A stretch of DNA of 64,000 bases from JAEUJM01 sp964635055 (GCA_964635055.1 CAZWMT010000008.1:92318-156317), one strand, 5' to 3'. Positions 53,890 to 63,137 are shown, counted from the first letter of the stretch. Notes: generated by a model from the sequence alone, not told the origin. Translations and numbers: made by a program.

Positions 53890-55130
53890 CAGCGGGCCAG
53901 CTTCTCGGCGGCCCGGCGCAGCCAGGCGCTCTCCCAGAAGTTCGACGTGTCCGCGAGCAGCGCCTCGTGGGCGGCGAGGGCGACGGCCTTGGCGCCGGCA
54001 TGGCTGCGCTCGACCGCGAGCACCACGTCGGTGAGCTGCAGGGCCTCGACCGGTCGACCCCCGTCGACGTGGGCCTGCGCCGCCGCCACGAGCGGATCGG
54101 CGCCGGCCGCGGCCATGAGGTCGGGGGCGGTGGCCAGCGGCGCCACCCCATACAGCTCGGTGGTCGAGCGGTGGTGGAACCAGCCGGCGTAGTTCTCCCA
54201 GATGGCCCGCACGTTCCAGGGCGTCTTCCCGTAGCCCTCGCCCACGTCGAGGTGGTCGGGCACCCGGATCGTTCGCATCAGCTCCCACACGTCGTCGCCG
54301 GCGTTCATGCCGTCGACGGTGCGGTCGTGCACCCAGCGCATGGCCTCCTGCATGGCCTCGACCTCCTCGGCGATGCGGTCGGCGCCCACGATGGGGTCGA
54401 AGTGGCCGGTGAGCAGGCGCTCGGGGCGCAGCTCCTTCACGATCTCCAGCGAGTCGATGTAGGTGAGGGCGTCGCGGTAGCGGTCACCCCGGATGGTGAC
54501 GAGGTTGGGCACGTGGCCGAACAGCGGGCCGGTGAGGTTGCCCGACAGCAGCGTGCGCGTCTGGGGCAGCCAGATGACGAGCGAGTCGAAGGTCTCGCCG
54601 CCGGGGGTGGCGAGGAGGACGAGCTCTCGGTCGCCCACGGTCAGCTCGAGGCGCTCGTCCACCAGGACGGTCGGCTCGGGGAGCTCGGCCGGTGCCGCCT
54701 CCACCCCGAGGGCCCGGGTGTGCTCCATGGCGGCGAGGATGGCGTCGATCCAGGCGAAGGCCGAGTTGCGGGACCGGAAGGCCTCCAGGCGCTGGTTGTC
54801 GTTGCGCCAGACCCGGTGGTTGGCCTGCGCGATCAGGTCGGTGCCCTCGTCCACGAGGACGGGCAGGCCGCCGACGTGGTCGTAGTGGCCCTGGGTGAGG
54901 ATGACCGAGCGGATGGGCGAGGCGTCGACGGCGTCGTACTTGGCCCGGTGCAGCGGCCCCTCGAAGCCCATGCCGCTGTTGACCACGACCCGGCCGTCGG
55001 AGGTGGTGATCAGGTAGCTGTTGGAGAGTCCGGGCGAGAGCCACACGCCGTCGCCCACGTCGACGGCGGGCGCGTCGGTGGCAGGGGCGATGGCGTCGGC
55101 ACCGGGCCGTTCGCGGTGGATGCCGGGCAT
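53889..55130 (-). CDS. Alkyl-sulfatase-like MBL-fold protein
   Basis: The 413-residue protein has an MBL domain followed by the alkyl-sulfatase dimerisation region: WENYAGWFHHRSTTELYG near residue 310. The metal motif reads VILTQGHYDHVGGLP, with a Gln replacing the first His of the usual HxHxDH, a variant I recall from BDS1-like sulfatases without proven activity. Other ligands are in LLTGHFDPIVG. Starts and stops overlap its neighbours as TGATG on both sides. It may hydrolyse a sulfate or related ester. Confidence 0.85.
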   Translation of the reverse strand: MPGIHRERPGADAIAPATDAPAVDVGDGVWLSPGLSNSYLITTSDGRVVVNSGMGFEGPLHRAKYDAVDASPIRSVILTQGHYDHVGGLPVLVDEGTDLIAQANHRVWRNDNQRLEAFRSRNSAFAWIDAILAAMEHTRALGVEAAPAELPEPTVLVDERLELTVGDRELVLLATPGGETFDSLVIWLPQTRTLLSGNLTGPLFGHVPNLVTIRGDRYRDALTYIDSLEIVKELRPERLLTGHFDPIVGADRIAEEVEAMQEAMRWVHDRTVDGMNAGDDVWELMRTIRVPDHLDVGEGYGKTPWNVRAIWENYAGWFHHRSTTELYGVAPLATAPDLMAAAGADPLVAAAQAHVDGGRPVEALQLTDVVLAVERSHAGAKAVALAAHEALLADTSNFWESAWLRRAAEKLAR

Positions 55131-56383
55131 CAGCGCACCTCCGGGGTGATCTGGGGGAAGGCCTCGAAGTAGAAGCCGTAGCGGTCGTAGAGGTCGGCGG
55201 GCTCGAGGTGGAAGTCGGCCCGGAGGTCGTAGACCACCCGGCCGTCCTTGCCCCGCGGGTTGCCGCCGACGTAGGCCGCGAGCTGGGCACGGGCCTCGTC
55301 GGTCACGCCCATGCCGGCCACGTCGAGGATGCGCGTGGCCATGGCGACGTCGTCGGCCATGAAGGCACGGAACTCCACATCCACGCGCTGCGCCTCGGGG
55401 ATGAGGTGGGCGTCACGCACCGCGGCCCGCAGCAGCGACTCGATGCGGTCCACCCAGTAGGCGGCGAGCTCATCCGGCTCGATCGTGAGGCGCCGGCTGC
55501 GGTCGCCGTAGGCGAGCATGGTGATGGCCGACTGGAGCACCGCCACCGGGTCGCGGAGGGTGAACGCGATGGTGGCGTCGGGGAACGTTCGCAGCAGGGG
55601 GCCGAGGCGCTCGAGGTGCTGGGGGCACTTGAGCACCCAGCGGTTCGGGCCCCGCAGGTAGCTGAGGACCTGGAGCTCCTTGCGCAGGAATGCGTAGTGG
55701 GTGTCGTGGTCCAGCGTCTCCTGGTGGTCCCGCCACGCCGGCACCCGGGCGTGCCACTCGAGCACGTAGGTGCAGAGGTCGAGGTCGAGGAGCTCGCACT
55801 CCTCCTCGATCGACCACGGCGGCCGGTCGTGCATCAGTGCGGTGAGCGGCGCCACCGCGTTGGCGGCCTCGTGGTCGGCCAGGCAGCGCAGGTAGCGGGG
55901 GTCGACGCCGTCGCGCCCCGGGCCGTCGCCCAGGACGGGGATGGGCTCGGCCACCTCCCACCAGGGCATGGACCGGAACCGGGTGTCGGAGGCGAGCACG
56001 TTCACGAGGTGGGTCGTGCCCGAGCGGGGCAGGCCCACGACGATGACGGGCGGCTCGAGCTCCACCTCGAGCGCCTCGGGGTGGCGGCGCACGAAGTCCT
56101 CGAAGCGGAGGCGGGCTGCGAGCAGGCCGACGAGCCGCCGGCGCACGATCAGCCGGCCGATCCCGGACAGCCCGGCGTCGGCCTCGACCGCGGCGACCTG
56201 GGCGGCGAGGCGGTCGAGCAGGGTGGGGTCGCCGAAGTCGTCGAGGCGGGTGTGGCGCTCGGCCGAAGCCACGAGGGCGGCCGGCGTGAGTTCGATCTCC
56301 ATCGACAGGGCCAGGTCGTACAGCGCCTGGGCGTCCGCGTCCCGCTGCGGCTCGCGCAGGTCGGCGATCCGGATCTCCTCCAT
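55130..56383 (-). CDS. Sulfotransferase-family protein
   Basis: The 417-residue protein has the 5'-phosphosulfate loop VVGLPRSGTTHLVNVLA near residue 130 and the 3'-phosphate region TLRDPVAVLQSAITML near residue 275, as in PAPS-dependent sulfotransferases. The ATG at 56383 is preferred; the frame opens eight codons upstream. It is the first gene of the leftward operon and is coupled to the alkyl-sulfatase-like gene by TGATG. Many actinobacterial members with this length transfer sulfate to lipids or steroids. Confidence 0.85.
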   Translation of the reverse strand: MEEIRIADLREPQRDADAQALYDLALSMEIELTPAALVASAERHTRLDDFGDPTLLDRLAAQVAAVEADAGLSGIGRLIVRRRLVGLLAARLRFEDFVRRHPEALEVELEPPVIVVGLPRSGTTHLVNVLASDTRFRSMPWWEVAEPIPVLGDGPGRDGVDPRYLRCLADHEAANAVAPLTALMHDRPPWSIEEECELLDLDLCTYVLEWHARVPAWRDHQETLDHDTHYAFLRKELQVLSYLRGPNRWVLKCPQHLERLGPLLRTFPDATIAFTLRDPVAVLQSAITMLAYGDRSRRLTIEPDELAAYWVDRIESLLRAAVRDAHLIPEAQRVDVEFRAFMADDVAMATRILDVAGMGVTDEARAQLAAYVGGNPRGKDGRVVYDLRADFHLEPADLYDRYGFYFEAFPQITPEVR

Positions 56384-56441
56384 CACAGGTCTCCCACGGC
56401 CGCCCACTGTCGCGCAGCATCCACGGGCTGCGGGACAGACC

Positions 56442-58082
56442 TCATGGCCCGTCCACGAGGACGTACCTGGTCCCTCGGCGTTCGCCGAGTTGCGCGAGCC
56501 GACCCTGTTCCACGAGCCGTCGAAGCACGGCGAGCGCTTCCTGGCGATCGAGTCCGGATCTCTGCCGAAAGAGAGCGTTCGTCACCGGCCCCTGGCGTGC
56601 GATCGCCAAGGCGATCTCGTCGAGCTCGGCGTCGGTGTGGCGGATCCGGGCCGGGACTCCGAGATCCGGAGCGACCAGGTACTGCGCGCCACCTCGCTCG
56701 CCCTGTCGGACCAGGACGCCTTCGGCGACGAGCGCTTGGAGGATCGATCGAGCTTCGACGCTGTCGACGTCAAGCAGGCTGCGCACACTGCTGTTGTTGA
56801 CCACGCCTTCCCGGGCAGCGGTCACGAGTACCAGTGCCGACCGTGCGTCGAGTCGTCCCCCCTGGATCAATCCACGAACCCACGCGCGCTCGCGTGGGGT
56901 GACCGCGCCTCCCAGGCGCAATCGCACCGTGAAGAACGAGCCGTCGTCCTCGAACTCCGGCGCTTCGAGGAGCTCTGCGGCCATGTCATCCTCGATCCGA
57001 TCGATTCCCTTGCCCAGGTCCTCTGCGAGTCCCATCCTTCGCAGGGCCCCCAGGAGCCGGTCGTTTCGGGCCGCCTGCTCCGACCGGATGTTCTCGACGG
57101 TCACCGGCTCCGGCAGACCGCCTGGCGAGGTGACCGTGAGACTGCTCTGTCGAATCTCGATGCGGGTTGCCGTCCCGGCATGCTCATACGAGCGGTGGGC
57201 CACGGCATTGGCCACAGCCTCACGGATGACCCTCGGTGGGAGCCTCGGCATCTCGACCCGCTGCACACCGACGATCGCGCTGATCGAGCCAAGCTCGTCC
57301 AGAAGGTCCGAGGTCGTTCGTTCGACCTGGATGTCGATCGGGCCACGAACCTCCCAGACCTTGTCGGGGTCCGGTTCGTCGCCGGCGTAACGACGTATGT
57401 CGACGTACGGTCGCCCACCGACAACTCCCGGATCGGCCAACAGAAGCAGCGAACCCGCAACCGTCAGGAGCTGTCGGCCGCCCTCGACAGCCGCGAAGCC
57501 TGCGTCCATCAAGTGCCGATCGAGCTCGACGTCCTCCCATCCGTACACACGGCGGATGTGGTCCCTCCGCACTGGCGAGGCGTCAGAGAGGGCGACGTCG
57601 GTCGGCGTGAGCTCGAAGGCCTCGAAGGCATGACGCGCGATGAAGCGAGTGAGGTCTGACCCGAGCAACGGCACGTTGCTGGCACCTCGCCGGATCAGGA
57701 CGGCACCCGACGAGGTCTGGGAGAAACCCTCTCGACGCCGAGCGATCGACAGCACCAGCAGGACCGTTCCATCGACGAGGAGCTGCCTCACCTCATACCG
57801 ACCGGGGTCCCGTACGTCACGAATGGCCTGGTGGATCAGGCGAGCGCGCTCCCCCGGCTGCCCGACACCCACGATCCGACCGTCCGGTCCGACGCCGGCG
57901 ATCAACACGCCGCCCTCGGCGTTCGAGAACGCCACGGCCGCCTCTTGGACCGCTCTGGAAGAGACACCCTGCTTGAACTCGATCAGATCGCCCTCACCCG
58001 GAAAGGCCGCGGCGAAGTCTGCACCCGACAGCATCATCGGTAGATCTGCGACCCGAGCCGGATGAACGAGCGGATATGACAT
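56442..58082 (-). CDS. AlbA_2 (Schlafen-like) ATPase/winged-helix regulator
   Basis: The 546-residue protein has an AlbA_2 domain (EGDLIEFKQGVSSRAVQEAA, then FSNAEGGVLIAGVGPDGRIV), a middle HATPase_c_4-like region (RVIREAVANAVAHRSYEHAG, then MGLAEDLGKGIDRIEDDM) and two C-terminal winged-helix segments. This layout is found in putative transcription factors and in some defence contexts. The ATG at 58082 follows GAGAG and is favoured over the upstream ATG. Base use is less GC-rich than the neighbours, so it may be a recent arrival. Confidence 0.82.
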   Translation of the reverse strand: MSYPLVHPARVADLPMMLSGADFAAAFPGEGDLIEFKQGVSSRAVQEAAVAFSNAEGGVLIAGVGPDGRIVGVGQPGERARLIHQAIRDVRDPGRYEVRQLLVDGTVLLVLSIARRREGFSQTSSGAVLIRRGASNVPLLGSDLTRFIARHAFEAFELTPTDVALSDASPVRRDHIRRVYGWEDVELDRHLMDAGFAAVEGGRQLLTVAGSLLLLADPGVVGGRPYVDIRRYAGDEPDPDKVWEVRGPIDIQVERTTSDLLDELGSISAIVGVQRVEMPRLPPRVIREAVANAVAHRSYEHAGTATRIEIRQSSLTVTSPGGLPEPVTVENIRSEQAARNDRLLGALRRMGLAEDLGKGIDRIEDDMAAELLEAPEFEDDGSFFTVRLRLGGAVTPRERAWVRGLIQGGRLDARSALVLVTAAREGVVNNSSVRSLLDVDSVEARSILQALVAEGVLVRQGERGGAQYLVAPDLGVPARIRHTDAELDEIALAIARQGPVTNALFRQRSGLDRQEALAVLRRLVEQGRLAQLGERRGTRYVLVDGP

Positions 58083-58117
58083 AGTTCTCTCAGTCGTTCT
58101 TGACAGAAACAACTATG
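58080..58117. promoter_or_regulatory. Inverted repeat overlapping the AlbA_2 gene start
   Basis: The 7-base arms CATAGTT (58080-58086) and AACTATG (58111-58117) flank 24 bases; the left arm overlaps the start codon of the AlbA_2 gene. The position suggests an autoregulatory operator or an mRNA fold masking the start. The region is also AT-richer than its surroundings. Confidence 0.4.
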
Positions 58118-58124
58118 CCATAAC

Positions 58125-58259
58125 TCACCAGGGTGGCACGGTGAGGCGGGCGCCCTGGGCTTCGTTGACCGCGTTCGACTCTTCGACGCAGTCGAAGACG
58201 ACCTCGCGGGTGAGCGGCAACGGCGACGGCTGCCCGTCGGCCCATCCGGTGCGCTCAGC
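58125..58259 (-). pseudogene. Possible orphan C-terminal coding remnant
   Basis: Reading the minus strand to the TGA at 58125-58127, the last 44 codons give TREVVFDCVEESNAVNEAQG and a VPPW terminus with strong GC-ending codon use, but there is no usable start before the frame runs into the oxidoreductase gene. It could be the end of a gene truncated during rearrangement. Family not recognised; support is weak. Confidence 0.25.
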
Positions 58260-59427
58260 CGTCGCCGCGCAGGCCCCGGTAGAGGAGGGTCTGGGTGAAG
58301 AAGCGGAAGAGCAAGGGCTGCACCGCCCAGCGGGGGACGCGGAACGCCTTGCCGTTGGGCTGGAAGACCGTGAGGCCGTCGTCCTGGATGCCGGTGATCG
58401 AGCCCCACCGGTAGCGCGGCGGGGTGAAGGCCTTCATCGTGCCCGTGCCCTTCAGGGCCACGGCGACGTTGTGGGTGACGACCCGGTAGCCCCAGTTGCG
58501 GGCCGAGCTGCGGTTGGGGTCCGTGGCAGCCACGTCGCCGACCGCGAACACCTCCGGGTGCCCGACGACCTGGAGGTGCTCGTCGACCCGCACGAAGCCG
58601 TGCTCGTCGAGGACCTCGGCCGGCAGGAACCCGGTGTTGGGGCGCACCCGGCCGACGGCCCACAGCACCACATCGGCCGCGAAGGGCGGCTGGCCTGTGG
58701 ACCACTCGACGGCATCGTGGGTGAGCTCTTCGCCGGCGAAGCCCTCGGGGAGCAGGGCCCGGTGCCCCGGGTGCAGGTGGACGCCCACCTTCTCGAGGTG
58801 GCGGGCCAGCCGGCGCCGGGCGTCGGGGTGGTACCCGGGCAGGGGCTCGTCCTGGGAGAAGAAGAGGTGCACCTCCTTCTCCGGCGACTCTGCCTTCTCC
58901 GGCGACTCTGCGTGGCGCCGCGCGAGGTTGTACGCGGCGCTGACCCCGGTGGCGCCGCCGCCGACGACTGCGATCGTGGACGCGGCCCCGACCTGCTCGG
59001 CAACCCGGTCGAGGCCGGCCTCCACGCCGTCGAGGTGCTCGACCCGGTCGTCGCGCCAGAACCCGTTCGTCACCCCGGTGGCGATCACCAGCGCGTCGTA
59101 GGCCACGGCCGTCGTGGTGCCGTCGGCCAACTCGACCCGCGCCTCGCGGGCCGGGAGGTCGACGCTCGCGATGCGGCCGTGGAGCACCCGGGCCCGGTCG
59201 AGGCGGCGGAACCGGCGGAGCGGCAGCAGGTAGTTGCGCCGCCACCCGTCGGGGTCGGCCAGCCGGTTCCCGAGCTCCTGGCCGCTCACCAGTGCCGGCC
59301 GGGTGCCGACCGCGGTGACGTCGAGGCCCTTGGGCAGGTTGGCCGCGACGAGCACGCCGGTGTCGCCCAACCCGGCGACCAGCACCCGAGTGCCTGCCCC
59401 TGCGCCCCCGGCGCCCTCTGTACCCAC
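58255..59427 (-). CDS. NDH-2/FSP1-like FAD-dependent oxidoreductase
   Basis: The 390-residue flavoprotein has two Rossmann motifs: VLVAGLGDTGVLVAANL at the N-terminus and VVGGGATGVSAAYNLARR near residue 155. The FAD-ribityl motif VFAVGDVAATDP is near residue 300, and a C-terminal region follows with hydrophobic and aromatic residues (FRFFTQTLLYRG) that may bind the membrane. It fits type II NADH dehydrogenase or FSP1-like quinone reductases. The GTG at 59427 is the nearest start to the first Rossmann motif. A tandem 18-base repeat adds AESPEK twice. Confidence 0.8.
   Translation of the reverse strand: MGTEGAGGAGAGTRVLVAGLGDTGVLVAANLPKGLDVTAVGTRPALVSGQELGNRLADPDGWRRNYLLPLRRFRRLDRARVLHGRIASVDLPAREARVELADGTTTAVAYDALVIATGVTNGFWRDDRVEHLDGVEAGLDRVAEQVGAASTIAVVGGGATGVSAAYNLARRHAESPEKAESPEKEVHLFFSQDEPLPGYHPDARRRLARHLEKVGVHLHPGHRALLPEGFAGEELTHDAVEWSTGQPPFAADVVLWAVGRVRPNTGFLPAEVLDEHGFVRVDEHLQVVGHPEVFAVGDVAATDPNRSSARNWGYRVVTHNVAVALKGTGTMKAFTPPRYRWGSITGIQDDGLTVFQPNGKAFRVPRWAVQPLLFRFFTQTLLYRGLRGDG
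58875..58910. repeat. Tandem 18-base repeat in the oxidoreductase gene
   Basis: Two perfect copies of CCTTCTCCGGCGACTCTG lie at 58875-58892 and 58893-58910. They code in frame for AESPEK twice in a charged loop after the second Rossmann region. The unit is a multiple of three, so copy-number change would not break the gene. Confidence 0.8.
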
Positions 59428-59558
59428 GGCGGGCCAACCTAACGGGGGGTCGACCAGCTGACGTCCACTGGGTTCCGCCCGGGGCGCACGCCGAGCACCG
59501 CGTCGCGTCACGCCGTAACGTCACTCCCGCAACGGCAGTGCGACCGAGGGGGATCGAC

Positions 59559-60002
59559 ATGGCCGGCAAGGACAAGTACGCGCAGCGCATGACCGACCAC
59601 CTCGGCGAGCCCGTCGACGCCGCCTGCCCCATCACCCGAACGGGTGGGACGGTGGCCCAGATCGGCGGCACCGTCGGTGGCGTGGTGGGCGCCGGTTTCT
59701 CGTCGGGGGCCCGCAGCGCCCCGTCCGACGTCACCATCGGCCAGTTCGGCTGGCTGGGCGTCGGCGCCGAGCGCTTCAGCCTGTGCAACGCCTCGTTCAC
59801 CGGCAAGCCCAGCGGCGACCCGCTGGCCCAGGTGGCCTACGCCGACGTGACCGCGGTCAGCCTCACCGAGGGCAAGATCACCCTGCGGGCCGACCTCGAC
59901 CTGGCCGACGGCCGTCACGTGGCCTTCGAGATCAAGCGCCAGGGCGCCAACAAGGCCAGCGTGCCCGTGGTCGAGCTGCTGCGCGACCGCTGCCAGGCCT
60001 GA
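59559..60002 (+). CDS. Hypothetical protein, possible PH/GRAM-like fold
   Basis: The 147-residue protein has a Gly-rich segment (GGTVAQIGGTVGGVVGAG) and a beta-rich half (YADVTAVSLTEGKITLRADL) ending in VPVVELLRDRCQA, which looks like a small PH or GRAM-type domain. The ATG at 59559 follows GAGGGGGA. I recognise no named family. It is between divergent oxidoreductase and convergent SDR genes. Confidence 0.6.
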   Translation: MAGKDKYAQRMTDHLGEPVDAACPITRTGGTVAQIGGTVGGVVGAGFSSGARSAPSDVTIGQFGWLGVGAERFSLCNASFTGKPSGDPLAQVAYADVTAVSLTEGKITLRADLDLADGRHVAFEIKRQGANKASVPVVELLRDRCQA

Positions 60003-60059
60003 GACCACCCACCGCCCAGGGCGCCGCCCGCCCAGCGAGCGAGCCCTCGCCCGGACGGG

Positions 60060-60863
60060 TCAGCCGTCGGCGGGGAAGCGCTCGGCCAGCGCCGCCGACT
60101 CGGCGGCCGCATCGCGCAGCAGGCCCTTGGCGTAGAGCCCCGGCGCGAGGCCACGCACCATCGTCCCGACCCGCAGCCAGCGCGGCAGCACCTGCTCGAA
60201 GCGGCCGGTCTCGAGCGCTCGCACCACGGCGGCGGCGACCTCGTCGGCCGATCGGGGTCGTGGGTGCTCGCGCTGGAAGGGGACCCCCCGGGCGTCGGTG
60301 AAGGAGGTGTCGACCGGCCCGGGCTCGACGAGAGACACGGCCACGCCGAACGCACCCATCTCCGCGGCCAGCGACTCGCTGAAGCCCACCACCGCGAACT
60401 TGCTGGCCGAGTACGCCGCCTCGAAGGGTGCACCCAGCCGCCCGGCCACCGAGGAAACGTTCACGATGTGCCCGCGCCGGCGCCGGGCCATGGCCGGCAG
60501 CACCGCGAGGGTGGTGTGCACGGTGCCCAGGTAGTTGAGGCGCATCAGGCGCTCGTAGGCATCCGGGTCCTCCTCGAGCACCGAGGCGTACGCGCCGGCG
60601 CCGGCGTTGTTGACGAGAACGTCGACGGGACCGAGCTCGTCGACCACCGCGGCGACCGCGGCCTCGACCGCAGCGCGGTCGGTCACGTCGGCCACCGCAA
60701 CCACGGCCGGTAGGGCGAGCCCGCCCCGGACCGCAGCCAGGTCGCCCTCGTCCCGCGCCACCAGGCCCAGCCGGGCACCCCGCTCGGACAGCGCCCGTGC
60801 CGTCGCCGCGCCGATGCCCCGGGAGGCGCCGGTGACGATCGCGACGGCCCCGTCGAGCGCCAT
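60060..60863 (-). CDS. Short-chain dehydrogenase/reductase
   Basis: The 267-residue SDR has TGASRGIGAATA near residue 11, NNAGAGAYAS, the catalytic YxxxK in AAYSASKFAVVGFSES and Ser in NVSSVAG. The ATG at 60863 is the first in frame at the cofactor motif. It is a classical SDR with a C-terminal extension rich in hydrophobic residues (QVLPRWLRVGTMVRG) like membrane-associated members. It is divergent from the aminotransferase-SCP2 gene. Confidence 0.9.
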   Translation of the reverse strand: MALDGAVAIVTGASRGIGAATARALSERGARLGLVARDEGDLAAVRGGLALPAVVAVADVTDRAAVEAAVAAVVDELGPVDVLVNNAGAGAYASVLEEDPDAYERLMRLNYLGTVHTTLAVLPAMARRRRGHIVNVSSVAGRLGAPFEAAYSASKFAVVGFSESLAAEMGAFGVAVSLVEPGPVDTSFTDARGVPFQREHPRPRSADEVAAAVVRALETGRFEQVLPRWLRVGTMVRGLAPGLYAKGLLRDAAAESAALAERFPADG

Positions 60864-60990
60864 CGCCCGGCTCACGACCGGCCCGTCCGGAGGGGGTCCA
60901 CGCACGCAGTATGTTCCGCGATGGTCGCGAGAGCGATCACCGGCCAACACCGGCCGGCGACCGGGCGGCCCTGACGCAAGGGGTAGGACC

Positions 60991-62727
60991 ATGGCCGACG
61001 TACCCGTCTCGCTCGGTGCCCGCGACGCTCGGCACCTGATCCACCCGGTCACCGAGCCCCGCGAGATGATCGAGAAGGGGCCCCGCATCGTCGTCGAGGC
61101 CGACGGCTGGTGGGTCACCGACGACCGTGGCCACCGCATCATCGACGGCTTCGCCGGGCTCTGGTGCGTCGCCGTCGGCCACGGCCGGCCCGAGATCATC
61201 GACGCCGTCGCCACCCAGCTGGCCGAGCTCGACTACTTCACGACCTTCCACGGCCAGTCCCACCCTCGGGCCATCGAGCTGGCCGAGAAGGTGGCCTCGA
61301 TGTTCGACCCCACCTACGGGTTGAACCACGTGATGTTCAGCTCGGGCGGGTCGGAGGCCAACGAGACCAACTTCAAGCTCATCCGCCTCTACTGGGCCCT
61401 GCAGGGCCAGGACCGCCGCACCACCATCGTGGCCCGCCACCACGGCTACCACGGCCTGACCATCGCCACCATGACCGCCACCGGCATCCTGCCCATGCAC
61501 TGGAACTTCGGGCCCGAGGCGCCCGGCTTCACCCACGTGGCCGCGCCCTACTGCTACAAGTGCGAGCTGGGCCTCGAGTACCCGTCGTGCCGGCTCGCCT
61601 GCGCCCGCACCCTGGAGGACCTGGTGGAGCGGGAGGGGCCCGACACGATCGCCGCCTTCATCGCCGAGCCGGTGATCGGCGCCGGCGGCATCATCCCGCC
61701 GCCCGAGGGCTACTTCGCCGAGATCCGCGAGATCTGCGACCGCCACGGCATCCTCTTCGTCGCCGACGAGGTGGTCACCGGGTTCGGGCGCACCGGGACG
61801 ATGTTCGGCCACGAGCGGTACGGGGTGCGGCCCGACATCGTCACGCTCGCCAAGGGCATCACCTCGGGCTACCAGCCCCTCGGCGCCTCGGTGATCGCCG
61901 ACCACGTGTGGGACACCATCGTCGAGCGCCTGCCCGAGCACGTGCCGGTGAGCCACGGCTTCACCTACTCCGGGCACCCGGCGGCCTGCGCGGCCGCACT
62001 GGCCAACCTGGCCATCATCGAGGACGAAGGCCTGGTGGCCAACGCCGCCGACGTCGGCGCCTACCTGCACGAGCAGCTCCACGAGCGCCTCGGCGGCCAT
62101 GAGAGCGTGGGCGAGATCCGTGGGGTCGGCCTCATGGCCGGCATCGAGCTGGTGGCCGACCGGGAGACCAAGCGGGGCTTCTCGATGCCCCACAGCGCGT
62201 GCACCATGGTGGAGCTCGAGGCGTGGGAGCGGGGCCTCTACTGCCGGGCCATGGGCATCGAGGTCGTCGGCCTGGCCCCGCCCCTCATCGTCGATCGGGC
62301 GTGCGTGGACCAGATGGTCGACATCCTGGTCGATTCGGTCGAGGCGATGGAGGCGGCGCTGCTCCCCGCGGAGCGCACCCGCACGGGGCACCTCGCAGTG
62401 CGTCTCGACGACCCCGCCTCGGTGTTCGCGGCCATGGCCGAGCGCTTCGACCCGGCCGGCGCCGAGGGCATGGACGTCGACGTGTGCTTCGCGCTGACCG
62501 GCGACGGCGGCGGGCACTGGGTGCTCACCATCCACGACGGCGCCCTGGCCATCGACCCGAGCGACGAGGAGGTGCCGGCGTCCGCCACCATCCGGGCGAC
62601 CGCCGAGGATTACGTGAGGATCGCCAACGGCGAGCTCTCCGGCGCCGACGCGTTCAGCACCCAGCAGATCGTGGTGGAGGGCGACCTCGGCGCCGCGGCG
62701 GCGCTGGCCCAACTGGGCCTGCTGTAG
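60991..62727 (+). CDS. Class III aminotransferase fused to an SCP2 sterol-transfer domain
   Basis: The 578-residue protein has an N-terminal class III PLP-dependent aminotransferase of about 460 residues: FSSGGSEANETNFKLIRLYW, LFVADEVVTGFGRTGTMFG and the PLP lysine in VTLAKGITSGYQPLGA. The last 110 residues read as an SCP2/sterol-binding fold (HWVLTIHDGALAIDPSDEEV, DYVRIANGELSGADAFSTQQ and a C-terminal VVEGDLGAAAALAQL). Aminotransferases of this type use beta-alanine, 4-aminobutyrate or polyamines with pyruvate. The fusion suggests a lipid-linked amine donor or membrane substrate. The ATG at 60991 is the natural start. Confidence 0.88.
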   Translation: MADVPVSLGARDARHLIHPVTEPREMIEKGPRIVVEADGWWVTDDRGHRIIDGFAGLWCVAVGHGRPEIIDAVATQLAELDYFTTFHGQSHPRAIELAEKVASMFDPTYGLNHVMFSSGGSEANETNFKLIRLYWALQGQDRRTTIVARHHGYHGLTIATMTATGILPMHWNFGPEAPGFTHVAAPYCYKCELGLEYPSCRLACARTLEDLVEREGPDTIAAFIAEPVIGAGGIIPPPEGYFAEIREICDRHGILFVADEVVTGFGRTGTMFGHERYGVRPDIVTLAKGITSGYQPLGASVIADHVWDTIVERLPEHVPVSHGFTYSGHPAACAAALANLAIIEDEGLVANAADVGAYLHEQLHERLGGHESVGEIRGVGLMAGIELVADRETKRGFSMPHSACTMVELEAWERGLYCRAMGIEVVGLAPPLIVDRACVDQMVDILVDSVEAMEAALLPAERTRTGHLAVRLDDPASVFAAMAERFDPAGAEGMDVDVCFALTGDGGGHWVLTIHDGALAIDPSDEEVPASATIRATAEDYVRIANGELSGADAFSTQQIVVEGDLGAAAALAQLGLL

Positions 62728-62795
62728 CGGCCCCGCCCGTGCCGCCGCCGAGATGGCAGGCGACGCCGGTCTGGCCCTCGACTGGGAGTGGAGCT

Positions 62796-63065
62796 ATGGC
62801 GACGGTGATCTCGGCCGGTTCCTGGTTCGTCGACGTGCTGGCGAACCGGATGGTCACGGCGGGGCCGGAGGGGCTGTGCGAGACCCTCGCCCTGGCGGGT
62901 AACCACGACGGGCAGATCGACGTCATCAACCGGCTCTGGCGCTCCCCCTCCACGGCGACCGACGCCGTCTTGGCCGGCATCGGCGAACTGCACCCCACCA
63001 AGGTCGTCGCCAAAGCAGCGCGCAAGGCGCTGTTCAAACGCCGGACCTGGCTCGCCTCCTCGTAA
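62796..63065 (+). CDS. Small hypothetical protein
   Basis: The 89-residue protein begins MATVISAGSWFVDVLANRMV and ends in a basic stretch (KAARKALFKRRTWLASS). The ATG at 62796 follows GGGAGTGGAG, a good ribosome-binding site. I recognise no family. It is 68 bases after the aminotransferase stop and in the same direction. Confidence 0.5.
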   Translation: MATVISAGSWFVDVLANRMVTAGPEGLCETLALAGNHDGQIDVINRLWRSPSTATDAVLAGIGELHPTKVVAKAARKALFKRRTWLASS

Positions 63066-63137
63066 GGCTTCAGTCCTCGAACTCGCTGGTGTCGAACTCT
63101 GAAGGGTGCAGGCGTTCCCGCCGAGCCCAGGGCCGTG

